Of a stretch of DNA of 64,000 nucleotides, positions 16,657 to 25,073 are shown one piece after another. Both the position numbers and the translations under genes were made by a program. The stretch spans positions 90,792 to 154,791 of the forward strand of contig DVIR01000056.1 of the NCBI GenBank assembly GCA_018711085.1, in the 5' to 3' direction. The first letter of the stretch is position 1. Each line of letters begins with the position of its first letter. Below the pieces are notes generated by a model that saw only the letters and a program-made list of their open reading frames with translations, had not been told where the DNA came from and did no database searches. Source of the stretch: Faeciplasma gallinarum. Lineage in GTDB: Bacteria; Bacillota; Clostridia; Oscillospirales; Ruminococcaceae.

Positions 16657-16785
16657 GATACCCTTTAAACCAACGCGCATCCCTCAAGCCGCATCCGCCC
16701 GAAAGCTCCGCCTCAAATTGCAGCAGATCAGGCAAGGGCGGCATGTGGCTATGGTTTTGCGCCTGCTTTCATGCTTTACAGTGGT

Positions 16786-16814
16786 ATTTTAACACGCCCC
16801 GCTGCCGATGTCAA
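16786..16814 (-). promoter_or_regulatory. Promoter for the ATPase-vor-ilvE-metYA run
   Basis: TTGACA (16809-16814) and TAAAAT (16786-16791) on the minus strand with 17-bp spacing, in the 252-bp gap between the acyl-CoA synthetase and the ATPase. The predicted leader is about 185 nt. The run can therefore be transcribed separately from the T-box gene upstream. Confidence 0.65.
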
Positions 16815-16846
16815 CAAATACAGCCTGTAAACTGTATGCAAAAGCA

Positions 16847-19117
16847 TCAAAGCTCGTTTCTCTTTATCTTTCCGCTTATCGTTTTGGGAAGCTCATCCCT
16901 GAACTCTATGATTCTCGGGTACTTGTAAGGTGCGGTGTGGCTCTTTACGTAGTTTTGGATTTCCTTTTTAAGCTCTTCGCTCGGGACTGTGCCCTTAGTC
17001 AAAACTATGCTTGCCTTTACAACCTGACCTCTTATCTCATCGGGAACGCCCGAAACTCCGCACTCAAGCACGTAAGGCAGCTCCATGAGCACGCTTTCGA
17101 TCTCGAACGGACCGATTCTGTAGCCGGACGACTTGATGACATCGTCGATTCTTGAAACGTAGTAATAATATCCGTCCTCATCGCGCCATGCGGTGTCGCA
17201 GGTGTGATAAAGTCCGTCATGCCAGCACTCTGCTGTTCTCTGCGGGTCTCTGTAGTACTCCTTGAAGAGTCCGCAGGGCACCTCCTTGTCGGTGTGGATA
17301 ACTATCTCTCCCACCTCGCCGGGACCGCAGGGCTTTCCGTCCGGATCGACGATGTCCACATCAAACTGAGGTGTGGGCTTGCCCATAGAACCGAGCTTGG
17401 GCGCCATGCCGTTGAGGTTGGCTATGATGAGTGTGGTTTCGGTCTGTCCGAAGCCCTCCATTATCTGAAGTCCCGTGTTCTGTGCGAACTGCTTTGAAAC
17501 CTCGGGGTTGAGCGCCTCGCCGGCGGTGGTCATGTTCTTTATCGAAGAGAGATCGTACTTTGAAAGATCCTCTTTTATCATCATTCTGAGCATTGTCGGA
17601 GGTGCGCAGAAGGTGGTTATATTGTACCTTGCAAACATCGGGAGGATGTCGTGGGCGTCGAACTTGTCAAAGTCGTATACAAACACAGCGCCCTCGCACA
17701 GCCACTGTCCGTAGAGCTTGCCCCAAAGGGACTTGCCCCAGCCGGTGTCCGAGATTGTGAGGTGCAGTCCGTCGCGCTGGCAGCAGTGCCAGTACTTTGC
17801 GGTGACGTAGTGACCCAAAGCGTAGGTGTGAGCATGCTCAGCCATCTTGGGGTTGCCGGTTGTGCCGGATGTGAAGAACATCAGCGCGGCGTCGTTTCCG
17901 CATGAGCAGTCCTGCGGGCGCTCGAACTTGCCGGTAAACAGCGGGTATTCGTTGTTGAAGTCATGCCATCCCTCGCGGCAGCCGTTCACCATTATCAGGT
18001 GCTTTACGCTCGGGCACTGAGCAGCCGCCCTTTGAGCGATTTCCGCGGTGTCGCCGTCCGCAGTGCAGACGAGCGCCGTGACTCCCGCAGCATCAAAGCG
18101 GTATACAAAGTCGTGCTCTTTGAGCTGATTTGTGGCGGGGATAGCTATTGCGCCGAGCTTGTGGAGGGCAACCATGCAGAACCAGAACTGATAATGCCTC
18201 TTCAGGACAAGCATTACCCTGTCGCCCTTCTTTATTCCCAGCGATTTAAAATAGTTTGCCACCTGATTGGAAGCTCTCTTTATATCCTTAAAGGTAAAGT
18301 TGCGCTCGACGTGGTGCTTATCCACATGGAGCATTGCAAGCTTGTCGGGGTATTTATCCGCAATCGCGTCTACTATGTCAAAACCGAAGTTAAAGGTGTC
18401 GGTGTTTTTGAAGTGGATTTCCTTGAGGTGTCCCTGCTCATCCTCAACGGCGTCTATAAACTTTTCGCAGCAAATGAGCTTTTCGGACTTGCCCGCCTGG
18501 ATGATGTTTTCACGCACAACCTCCTCGCGGGTCTCCTCGCCGGGGAGAACTACAGCCACGAACGTGCAGTCCGCGCCGTCAACTGCGATCATTCCGTGAG
18601 GCGTCGAGGAGTTGTAATAGATGCTGTCGCCCTCATGCAAAACTTCTGTGTGCTCGCCGACCTGAACCTTGAGGCTTCCGCTTATGACAAGGTCAAACTC
18701 CTGTCCGCTGTGGGTGGTGAGGTGAATTGGCTGATTCTGCTGCGCCGCCGAGTACTCATACTTTACCCAATACGGCTCTGCGATCTTGCCCTTGAACCTT
18801 GGGGCGAGGTTGGATATGTCTATTCCCTGCTCCTTAGCGGTCTTTTGACCCATGCCCTTTCTCGTGACGGTATAGGATGTGAGCCTTGCGGCGTTATTTC
18901 CCTCGATGAGGTCGGTAAGATCGACGTCAAAGGCGAGCGCGCACTTGTGTATAAAAGTAAAGGGCATATCGGCTTCGGCATCCTCGTACTCTAAATACTC
19001 CGCCTCGCTGACCTCTGTCTTTTGCGCCATCTCCTGCGGAGTCCAGCCCATAATTTCGCGCATTTCCTTTATACGTCTCGCGATATCGGCAAGTCTTGTC
19101 TGTGAATTTGTCGGCAT
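16847..19117 (-). CDS. HTH-cupin-acyl-CoA synthetase fusion protein
   Basis: A 756-residue protein in three parts. Residues 1-75 are an XRE-type helix-turn-helix (IKEMREIMGWTPQEMAQKT). About 115-190 is a cupin (HSGQEFDLVISGSLKVQVG and STPHGM). About 240-756 is a complete AMP-forming acyl-CoA synthetase with FFTSGTTGNPKMAEH, GFGQTETT, SSGYRIGPFEIES and the C-terminal lysine motif PKTISGKIKRNEL. The enzyme part resembles medium-chain/ACSM-type ligases acting on short or branched fatty acids. HTH-cupin proteins are normally separate repressors of amine or acid metabolism. A T-box leader precedes the gene, and a 2-oxoacid oxidoreductase operon follows, which suggests branched-chain acid activation. 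Start supported by AAGGAG. Confidence 0.9.
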   Translation of the reverse strand: MPTNSQTRLADIARRIKEMREIMGWTPQEMAQKTEVSEAEYLEYEDAEADMPFTFIHKCALAFDVDLTDLIEGNNAARLTSYTVTRKGMGQKTAKEQGIDISNLAPRFKGKIAEPYWVKYEYSAAQQNQPIHLTTHSGQEFDLVISGSLKVQVGEHTEVLHEGDSIYYNSSTPHGMIAVDGADCTFVAVVLPGEETREEVVRENIIQAGKSEKLICCEKFIDAVEDEQGHLKEIHFKNTDTFNFGFDIVDAIADKYPDKLAMLHVDKHHVERNFTFKDIKRASNQVANYFKSLGIKKGDRVMLVLKRHYQFWFCMVALHKLGAIAIPATNQLKEHDFVYRFDAAGVTALVCTADGDTAEIAQRAAAQCPSVKHLIMVNGCREGWHDFNNEYPLFTGKFERPQDCSCGNDAALMFFTSGTTGNPKMAEHAHTYALGHYVTAKYWHCCQRDGLHLTISDTGWGKSLWGKLYGQWLCEGAVFVYDFDKFDAHDILPMFARYNITTFCAPPTMLRMMIKEDLSKYDLSSIKNMTTAGEALNPEVSKQFAQNTGLQIMEGFGQTETTLIIANLNGMAPKLGSMGKPTPQFDVDIVDPDGKPCGPGEVGEIVIHTDKEVPCGLFKEYYRDPQRTAECWHDGLYHTCDTAWRDEDGYYYYVSRIDDVIKSSGYRIGPFEIESVLMELPYVLECGVSGVPDEIRGQVVKASIVLTKGTVPSEELKKEIQNYVKSHTAPYKYPRIIEFRDELPKTISGKIKRNEL

Positions 19118-19190
19118 AACAATGCTCCTTTCAGATTCTTAACAAATTTTAAGCGTTTTATTGACGGACCGATGTTTTCCGGTGAAAAAC

Positions 19191-19459
19191 AAAAAGGCCC
19201 GTCTCAAAAATTACTTTGAGACGAGCCATGAAATCAAGACCCGCGGTACCACTCAAATTGCGCTAAAAAGCGCCGCTCAGGCTCTATCAAGCCTTATACA
19301 TTAACGCAGTAGTCACGTAAGACGCCTACCCGCCAAAAAGGCGATCGGATCTTATGCTCGGAAGTGATGGGACAAATCTTACATCTGCCGGCTCGCACCG
19401 TACCCGGCTCGCTTAAAATGCTCTATAGAAATTATCCGTCTTCGTCATCGCATTTAACG
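19191..19459 (-). promoter_or_regulatory. T-box riboswitch, predicted isoleucine specifier
   Basis: On the minus strand the leader contains the T-box sequence GAGTGGTACCGCG (about 19240-19253), followed by an intrinsic terminator (GGCTCGTCTCAAA pairing with TTTGAGACGGGCC, then TTTTT; 19191-19227). The TTGAG just before the T-box can pair with CTCAA of the terminator's 5' arm, giving the mutually exclusive antiterminator. Stem I is visible: GAAG near 19437 pairs with CUUC at about 19361-19364. The codon at the specifier position is AUC (19366-19368), followed by the usual A, so uncharged tRNA-Ile is the predicted effector. UGGU in the T-box bulge expects a tRNA with A73, as in tRNA-Ile. The specifier assignment is by eye. 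Confidence 0.88.
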
Positions 19460-19465
19460 TTTCTG

Positions 19466-19494
19466 ATTATATCAAAGCCTGCCGCGGTTGTCAA
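19466..19494 (-). promoter_or_regulatory. Consensus promoter for the T-box transcript
   Basis: Perfect TTGACA (19489-19494) and TATAAT (19466-19471), 17-bp spacing, immediately upstream of the T-box stem I. Confidence 0.88.
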
Positions 19495-19534
19495 GCCGTT
19501 GTTTGCAACAATAATTCAGTGATTTAGCACATCA

Positions 19535-20380
19535 TCACTGTGCAGGTTTTCTAAGCTGATCTTTGTCCATGCCGAGCTTAAACATCTTATTTGCGTTTTT
19601 CCACAGTATCTGCTCAAGCTCGTCTTCGCTCAAATCCAGCTTGAAAAGCCGCTCAAGCTCCCCCGCAGGCTCCCACATGGGAAAGTCGGTGCCGAACATG
19701 ACCTTATCGGCGCCGTAGCTGCGTATTATGCGCAGGGCGTCCTCTGGCGTGAGCGCATAGAGGCTTGAGGAGCAGTCCGCATAAAAGTTGTCATGCCCGC
19801 TAAGCATCTCGCATGCGCTTTCCCACACGGAGTACCCGCCAAGGTGCGCGCCTATGAATTTTAAGTCTGTGAATATCTCAAGAAGCGGTTTAAGGCGGTT
19901 TGGGTTGGAGTTGTCAAAGCGCGAATCTCCGGTGTGTAAAAGAACCGGCACGCCCTCCCGCTCGCATATCTCGTATATTTTTAAGCACCTGTAGTCGTCG
20001 AGCTTAAAGCCTTGAATGTCAGGGTGGAGCTTTACTCCCCTCAGGCCCAGATCCAAAAGGCGGCGCATGTCCCCCTCGAGGTCGTCGCTGTCCGGGTGAA
20101 GTGTCCCGAGACCCGCAAACATATCCCCGCACTCCGCGGCTTCCGAGGCTATAAACTCGTTTATGGAGCGCGTCTGAGACGGCTTTGTCGCGACGGAGAA
20201 TATTATCGACTTGGTTATTCCCGCCTCTCGGGCAAGCCTTTTTATTGTCTGCGCCCTGCCGTCAAACCTGACCGGCAGGTTGTAAAACTTGCTTATGCTG
20301 TCCGACGCCTTTTGCGCTATCTTGTCGGGATACACGTGGCAGTGGCAGTCAACTATCTTATATGCCTTTTCCGCTCTCAT
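19535..20380 (-). CDS. Amidohydrolase-family (TIM-barrel) metal hydrolase
   Basis: A 281-residue protein of the amidohydrolase-2 type. IVDCHCHVYPDKIA gives the HxH metal motif (residues 11-13), GVKLHPDIQG, VLLHTGDSRF and FIGAHLGGY carry further metal-binding residues, and MFGTDFPM has the catalytic Asp near the C terminus. Members are hydrolases or decarboxylases of diverse small acids and lactones; substrate is not readable. The ATG overlaps the stop of the GH115 gene (ATGA), and its AAGGAG lies inside that gene, so the two are made together. That suggests a role after glucuronoxylan side-chain release, which is inference. Confidence 0.85.
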   Translation of the reverse strand: MRAEKAYKIVDCHCHVYPDKIAQKASDSISKFYNLPVRFDGRAQTIKRLAREAGITKSIIFSVATKPSQTRSINEFIASEAAECGDMFAGLGTLHPDSDDLEGDMRRLLDLGLRGVKLHPDIQGFKLDDYRCLKIYEICEREGVPVLLHTGDSRFDNSNPNRLKPLLEIFTDLKFIGAHLGGYSVWESACEMLSGHDNFYADCSSSLYALTPEDALRIIRSYGADKVMFGTDFPMWEPAGELERLFKLDLSEDELEQILWKNANKMFKLGMDKDQLRKPAQ

Positions 20381-23300
20381 GCGTCAAGCGCTCCTTTCAG
20401 CTCCTCATCGCACGGCAGCAGCCACGGCGCATCCTTGTCGGACGGCGTGCCCAAAGAGCTGTCATAGGTCGCCTTGGGACCTATGAGCGACGGATAAAGG
20501 GGCATTCTGCTCGGCATGATGAGAAACTTTTGCAGCACGGCGTTCTGATCCATGCCCCAGATTCTCAGAACATGCTCGCCGGACTCGAGGTGAACATCTG
20601 TCTGCACACGCCTTCCGCCCTGTTCAATAGATGCAAACCATCCTCCGCTCACTCCCGAAATATAGCCCTCGCCCTGAATATTTACAACCTTGATTTCTCC
20701 GCCGTCGAGCTGAACGCCGACATTGAGGTGTGTGCCGTGGTCGAAAGAGACGTTGTTGCCCTGACCGACGCACAAAACGAGCTTATAGTCGCCAGACTCG
20801 GGCACGCCCGACTCCGGCACTTTGACCGCATAGTCAAGCCATGGGCCGCATCCCGCCTCAAAAGGCTCGGTGCAGGTGTTGAGCATTTTCATGGAAACCT
20901 TTGACTTGCCGTAGCCGTCAAGCTTTGTCCAGCGAACGCCGCAGCTGTCGCCCTTGTCAAAGTACCCGTCCGCGTTGATCGCCGCTATGCCGTTTGACAT
21001 AAAGTGCGTTTTATCCTTTTTCGCCGAGGTATCGACGATCTTCACGCCTGCGACGACGGTGACCGAGGCGTCGTCCGACTCTATTTTAACGGACGCCGTG
21101 CAATCATAGCTTACCTTTGACCAGTCAACCCTCACGCTGACGCTGTGGGCATACGTATACTCGCCCTCAAGTGCGCCGTCTGTCATCAAAAAGTCGCACT
21201 CGGGAGTTATCCTGTACTTTACGGGTTTGTCGGAGCTGTTGGTGAGGTTTATAACATACGTCTGTCTCTCGCTCGACTCAAAATCGGGAAGGGTAAGCGT
21301 TCCGTTTGATATGCCCTCCTGACGTCCGGCGACGTCAACTATCATGCCTCCGTCCGGCTTTGCGCAAACATGCTCCGGCTCTATCTTTATTGCGGAAGCG
21401 CCGTTCCAGCTCGAATAGTTCATATGCGCCTGCGCGGTCACCATGCCGAGTATGGGGTCGTCATAAGTGCGGCAATAGTCGGGCGACGCTATCATCATGC
21501 CGTACCACTTGTTGACGCCGTTTAAGTCCTCGCCCAGGGCGTTATACTCGGCTGTCAGCTCCTCGTCAAGTTTTAAGTACTTTTCGACAAGCTCGGAAAG
21601 CTTATTTGCAACGGTCGATCCCCTGCCGGCATAAAGCTTGTTAAGCGCGCTCAGTATCTGTATTCTCACAACGTTTGCGCTTGCAACCGCCGGATAGTAT
21701 ACAAGCTGATAGAACTGCTCGTACCTGCACGAATCCTTTGTGATCTTTTCGCGCAGGCTGTTCGCCCTTTTAATTATGCTGTTTACGAGCTTTAAGCAGT
21801 CGGCCGCCGCATCATAGTGCAAAACGCTGTAGCTGCAATCTCCTTCGCTCTTGAGCGTTTCGGGCTTGCACACGCCGTTCAGCCATGCATAGTCCTCCAG
21901 CAGCGACGCTATGGTTTCCATGTCGCCCTCGGCAAGCGCATGCTCCGCCCCGAACACCTCGCGAGTCCAGTTTCTTATGTATCCTTCGGTGTTGTTGGGG
22001 TTTGATATGCCGTACTTATCAAAATCATACGCCAAGTCCATAAAGTAGCTCAGCGGCAGCTCCATAGGTCTTAAATCGCCGACGTTTACTATCCACGCAT
22101 CGTCTATGCCGTACTCGTACGCCTGGGTGAGGTTTTCCCACGAGCGCTGAAGCGGCATGGTGTTTATCCACATGGACGTTTTAGGACTTCCCACATAGTC
22201 AAAGTGGTAGTAAAGTCCCCAGTTGTACTCATCCTTTTGTCCAAGCTCCGGCAAGGTGCGCAGGTAGCCGTTGTTGTCCTCGCAGAGCATGACTATCCTG
22301 CCCGTATCTGCGCCCAAAAGTCCCGCAACCTCCGGGTCGTCGCGCAGTCCCTTTCCCTTTGCCGCCTCGGGGTCGGCTCTTGTTCCGCCGTACCAGCAGT
22401 TTTCGACTTCCTTGTAAACCGCAAGAAGCAGCGGGGTCTTTTGCACGCCGTGTTCCTTGAGAATCTTGTACTGCGTCTTTAAAACCGCCTTCAAAAGCTC
22501 TATGTTGTCCGCGGTGTCGAGGGTCTTGCCCTTTGCGTCTATTAAAATGGAGTCGTTTTCCCCTCTCATTCCTATGGTGAGCAGGTTGTTGAAGCCGCCG
22601 TTGCGGTATATGCCGTCGCTCCAGAACGCCTCTATATTCTTGGGGTTATAGATGTAGTTCCAAACCTTTTGACCCTCGTCGGTGGGTATTTCGGGGTCAC
22701 GGTAGGTTATGTTTTTGCTCCAATAGCCCTGAAGCATTCCCCACTCGCCGCCGCTCCTCGCCATAGGCTCATGGTGCGATGCGCCGACGGTTATGCCGTA
22801 CCTGTCCGCCAAAACCGCGTTTGCAAGGCTCATTGGATACTCGCCCGGCTTGATTATTCTGTCATGCGGGGCGTTTATGTTTGTGTTCGGGAAATCCTCC
22901 GGGATATTTTCGCCCGGGTGGGTGTCGCAGTACATAAGCCCGCCGAGCTTGTGGTGATACTTTTTCTCAAGCTCCTTAAATCTCTCGTTGTCCTTGACAG
23001 AGTGAACCCTGTACACTCCCTCCACGCCGTCGCAGCTGAAGTTGTTAGACCACATCGCCGGCCACATGTAGTTGCCCTTGAGTCTTAGTATCAGCTTGAA
23101 TATTTCGTCGTAGAACATATAGTTGAGGCCGCCGAAGTGGCTGTCCGCAAAGCCGTTTAGGCAGGGGTTTTCATCGTTCATGAAAAATCCCCTGAAGCTC
23201 ACCGACGGTCTTTTTGACACCGTTTCAAGCTCCGATATGTCCACGCTCAGCTCCTGCCTGCGCTCCGGCTTTACATCCGCCCACCATATCCACGGGCTGA

Positions 23301-23703
23301 CGCCGAATATGTCCTGAGTTATGTGGAATAGCCCGTAATAAACGCCGCGCTTGTCCGAGCCTGCGACCACGACTTTTGTACGCTTCTGCTCTTTTATCAC
23401 CTTTATCTCATATCTTTCCCACTGCTCGGAGCGAAAATCTCCGCCGCTTTCGCTTATGTGCCAGTCGCTGCTCTGCATGCGCACGTATTCGTCGCTGATG
23501 ACTCCCGCAAGTATGTATGTGCCGCTCTGCGGTTCTTTTGTCACCACCTCCGGCGTTTTGCCGCTGAGGGCACATATGTCGTCGCATATGGCCTGTGCGA
23601 CAAGGCTAAGCCCGTCGTACGCCGAGCCGGAGCGGTCTATGTATATGGGTGCTGCCGCCTTTGAATTTGCCAAGATAACTTTGTTGAAAGTGTTGTCAGC
23701 CAT
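20377..23703 (-). CDS. GH115 family xylan alpha-1,2-glucuronidase
   Basis: An 1108-residue glycosidase predicted to remove (4-O-methyl)glucuronic acid from xylan or xylo-oligosaccharides. The N-terminal domain (IYIDRSGSAYDGLSLVA, YILAGVI, VVVAGSDKRGVYYGLF) is followed by the catalytic barrel with WIWWADVKPERR, FRGFFMNDENPCLNGF, LKGNYMWPAMWSNNF, DTHPGENIPED, and SHHEPMARSGGEWGM, all hallmark GH115 blocks. The C-terminal part is beta-rich (LTLPDFESSERQTYVINLTN and onwards). There is no signal peptide, so it should act inside the cell on imported oligosaccharides. Starts at 23703 with GGGAGG upstream. Confidence 0.93.
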   Translation of the reverse strand: MADNTFNKVILANSKAAAPIYIDRSGSAYDGLSLVAQAICDDICALSGKTPEVVTKEPQSGTYILAGVISDEYVRMQSSDWHISESGGDFRSEQWERYEIKVIKEQKRTKVVVAGSDKRGVYYGLFHITQDIFGVSPWIWWADVKPERRQELSVDISELETVSKRPSVSFRGFFMNDENPCLNGFADSHFGGLNYMFYDEIFKLILRLKGNYMWPAMWSNNFSCDGVEGVYRVHSVKDNERFKELEKKYHHKLGGLMYCDTHPGENIPEDFPNTNINAPHDRIIKPGEYPMSLANAVLADRYGITVGASHHEPMARSGGEWGMLQGYWSKNITYRDPEIPTDEGQKVWNYIYNPKNIEAFWSDGIYRNGGFNNLLTIGMRGENDSILIDAKGKTLDTADNIELLKAVLKTQYKILKEHGVQKTPLLLAVYKEVENCWYGGTRADPEAAKGKGLRDDPEVAGLLGADTGRIVMLCEDNNGYLRTLPELGQKDEYNWGLYYHFDYVGSPKTSMWINTMPLQRSWENLTQAYEYGIDDAWIVNVGDLRPMELPLSYFMDLAYDFDKYGISNPNNTEGYIRNWTREVFGAEHALAEGDMETIASLLEDYAWLNGVCKPETLKSEGDCSYSVLHYDAAADCLKLVNSIIKRANSLREKITKDSCRYEQFYQLVYYPAVASANVVRIQILSALNKLYAGRGSTVANKLSELVEKYLKLDEELTAEYNALGEDLNGVNKWYGMMIASPDYCRTYDDPILGMVTAQAHMNYSSWNGASAIKIEPEHVCAKPDGGMIVDVAGRQEGISNGTLTLPDFESSERQTYVINLTNSSDKPVKYRITPECDFLMTDGALEGEYTYAHSVSVRVDWSKVSYDCTASVKIESDDASVTVVAGVKIVDTSAKKDKTHFMSNGIAAINADGYFDKGDSCGVRWTKLDGYGKSKVSMKMLNTCTEPFEAGCGPWLDYAVKVPESGVPESGDYKLVLCVGQGNNVSFDHGTHLNVGVQLDGGEIKVVNIQGEGYISGVSGGWFASIEQGGRRVQTDVHLESGEHVLRIWGMDQNAVLQKFLIMPSRMPLYPSLIGPKATYDSSLGTPSDKDAPWLLPCDEELKGALDA

Positions 23704-23739
23704 GCCAAGTTGCCTCCCTCAAATTTACTTCCTGATTGC

Positions 23740-23768
23740 ATTATATCCTAAATCCTCGCCGCAATCAA
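23740..23768 (-). promoter_or_regulatory. Promoter for the GH115-amidohydrolase operon
   Basis: TTGATT (23763-23768) and TATAAT (23740-23745), 17-bp spacing, on the minus strand about 37 bp before the GH115 start. Confidence 0.65.
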
Positions 23769-23781
23769 GAAATATTATGAC

Positions 23782-23815
23782 AAAACCCCGCCGGACATAT
23801 GGTCGGGCGGGGTTT
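23782..23815 (-). terminator. Terminator after the DUF975-like gene
   Basis: AAACCCCGCC pairs with GGCGGGGTTT (one-base offset in the inner part) across a short loop; flanking A and T tracts on both sides. It stands between the DUF975-like stop codon and the GH115 promoter. Confidence 0.75.
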
Positions 23816-23864
23816 GCAGTTTTATTTACAAGTATCGGTCAGCATGCGCAGCCGCGCATCTTAA

Positions 23865-24791
23865 TTACTGAGCGCCGTTATTTGCGCCGTTGTCCGGTGC
23901 GTTATTTGTCGGCGCATTGTTCACCGGAGCATTGTTCACGGGAGCATCATTCACGGGTGCATTATTCACCGGTGCGTTATTCACGGGTGCATTATTTGCG
24001 CCGCCCATTCCGTTGTCGGGCCGGTAAGGCTGCTGATAGGTCTGAGCCTGCTGATAGGTCTGAGCCTGCTGATAAGGCTGCTGGTAAGGCTGACCCTGCT
24101 GATACTGCTGATAGCCGTATCCGGGGTTAGGATTAGGAGCAGGGGCTTTGCATGCGTTCTCATAGAACGACGCTGTCACCAGTCCCAAGAATATCTGAGA
24201 CACAGCCAGGTAAAGCAGAACAAAGACAAAGAGAATTATTCCGAACAGCACGCCGATATAGGGTATTGCCGCGAACAATCCGAGGATGAGTGAGCACACG
24301 CCATAGCCTATGTACAAAAATGCATCCGCCCAGAACATCTTTCCTCTTATGCCCTTTGTCATCTTCATGGATTCCTTTATTGCGTCCATCGCATGAACCT
24401 CGGGTCTTGTCATGAGTATGTACGGAGTAAATCTGTAGGAGTAGGTCTTTATGATGGCAAAGACGATGCCGACTATCGGGATGAGTCCCCAAAGGAGTAT
24501 CCAAAGATACATCCACGCCATTCCTCCGGCGATGCGCTTGAAGTTAGAGAATCCGGTGAACAGGTCTTTTGAGTCAACGGAATTTCCACGCAAGCCCTTT
24601 AAGTAGAGCATGCTCAGGCTTGCCTCAAACGCAAATGTTATCGGCAGGCTTATTATCGGAATTGCGCCGAATATGCCCGCAAGTGTGATCAAAAAGTTAC
24701 ACAAGAGCGTCAGTCCCCAAAGAATGATCGGCCTCTTTGAGAGCACGGCGATTGCCGACTTATAGTTTTGCATAATCGAGTTCATAAACAT
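23865..24791 (-). CDS. DUF975-like membrane protein with low-complexity C-terminal tail
   Basis: A 308-residue integral membrane protein. Residues 1-205 have about five or six hydrophobic segments (for example ILWGLTLLCNFLITLAGIFG, WMYLWILLWGLIPIVGIVFA, and two near the end). The YSYRFTPYIL and DAIKESMKMTKGIRGKMF stretches are typical of DUF975 proteins of unknown role. The last 90 residues are a disordered tail: tyrosine/glutamine-rich repeats (QPYQQ, AQTYQQ) followed by NNAPV repeats, encoded by near-identical 18-bp DNA repeats. Such a tail should be cytoplasmic and prone to slippage variation. No function known. Confidence 0.75.
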   Translation of the reverse strand: MFMNSIMQNYKSAIAVLSKRPIILWGLTLLCNFLITLAGIFGAIPIISLPITFAFEASLSMLYLKGLRGNSVDSKDLFTGFSNFKRIAGGMAWMYLWILLWGLIPIVGIVFAIIKTYSYRFTPYILMTRPEVHAMDAIKESMKMTKGIRGKMFWADAFLYIGYGVCSLILGLFAAIPYIGVLFGIILFVFVLLYLAVSQIFLGLVTASFYENACKAPAPNPNPGYGYQQYQQGQPYQQPYQQAQTYQQAQTYQQPYRPDNGMGGANNAPVNNAPVNNAPVNDAPVNNAPVNNAPTNNAPDNGANNGAQ

Positions 24792-24897
24792 TCCCCCAGG
24801 TTATAAATTTTTATTGCGCAATTTACGCTGTCAAGATGCATGATTGCGCAGTGTATTGTACGCGGCGCAGATCTCACGCCTCTATATAGACACATAT

Positions 24898-24926
24898 ATT
24901 ATACAACAATGACGGCTATGTGTCAA
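24898..24926 (-). promoter_or_regulatory. Consensus promoter for the DUF975-like gene
   Basis: TTGACA (24921-24926) and TATAAT (24898-24903) on the minus strand, exactly 17 bp apart; the predicted leader is about 100 nt. Confidence 0.8.
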
Positions 24927-24979
24927 CACAAGCTAAAGCAATAAAGCAATTCTAACAAACCCGCGCCGATGTTTCGGCA

Positions 24980-24999
24980 GGCTTAATATATATTAAGCC
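24980..24999. promoter_or_regulatory. 20-bp perfect palindrome, candidate operator
   Basis: GGCTTAATATATATTAAGCC is a perfect palindrome ending 6 bp before the -35 box of the aminotransferase promoter. Its position suggests a binding site for a dimeric regulator, but no regulator gene is adjacent. Confidence 0.55.
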
Positions 25000-25005
25000 A
25001 TCGGA

Positions 25006-25034
25006 TTTACAACGTCGCTTTAATGTGATATAAT
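25006..25034 (+). promoter_or_regulatory. Promoter for the PLP aminotransferase
   Basis: TTTACA (25006-25011) and TATAAT (25029-25034), 17-bp spacing, 40 bp before the start codon. Confidence 0.75.
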
Positions 25035-25073
25035 GATAAATAAAATTAAAATACCAAGGCGGTGCATTAATAA

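Noticed and set aside
17963..18994. A 343-codon open frame antisense to the acyl-CoA synthetase fusion
   Set aside because: Composition is that of a complement strand; the minus-strand gene has complete motifs throughout.
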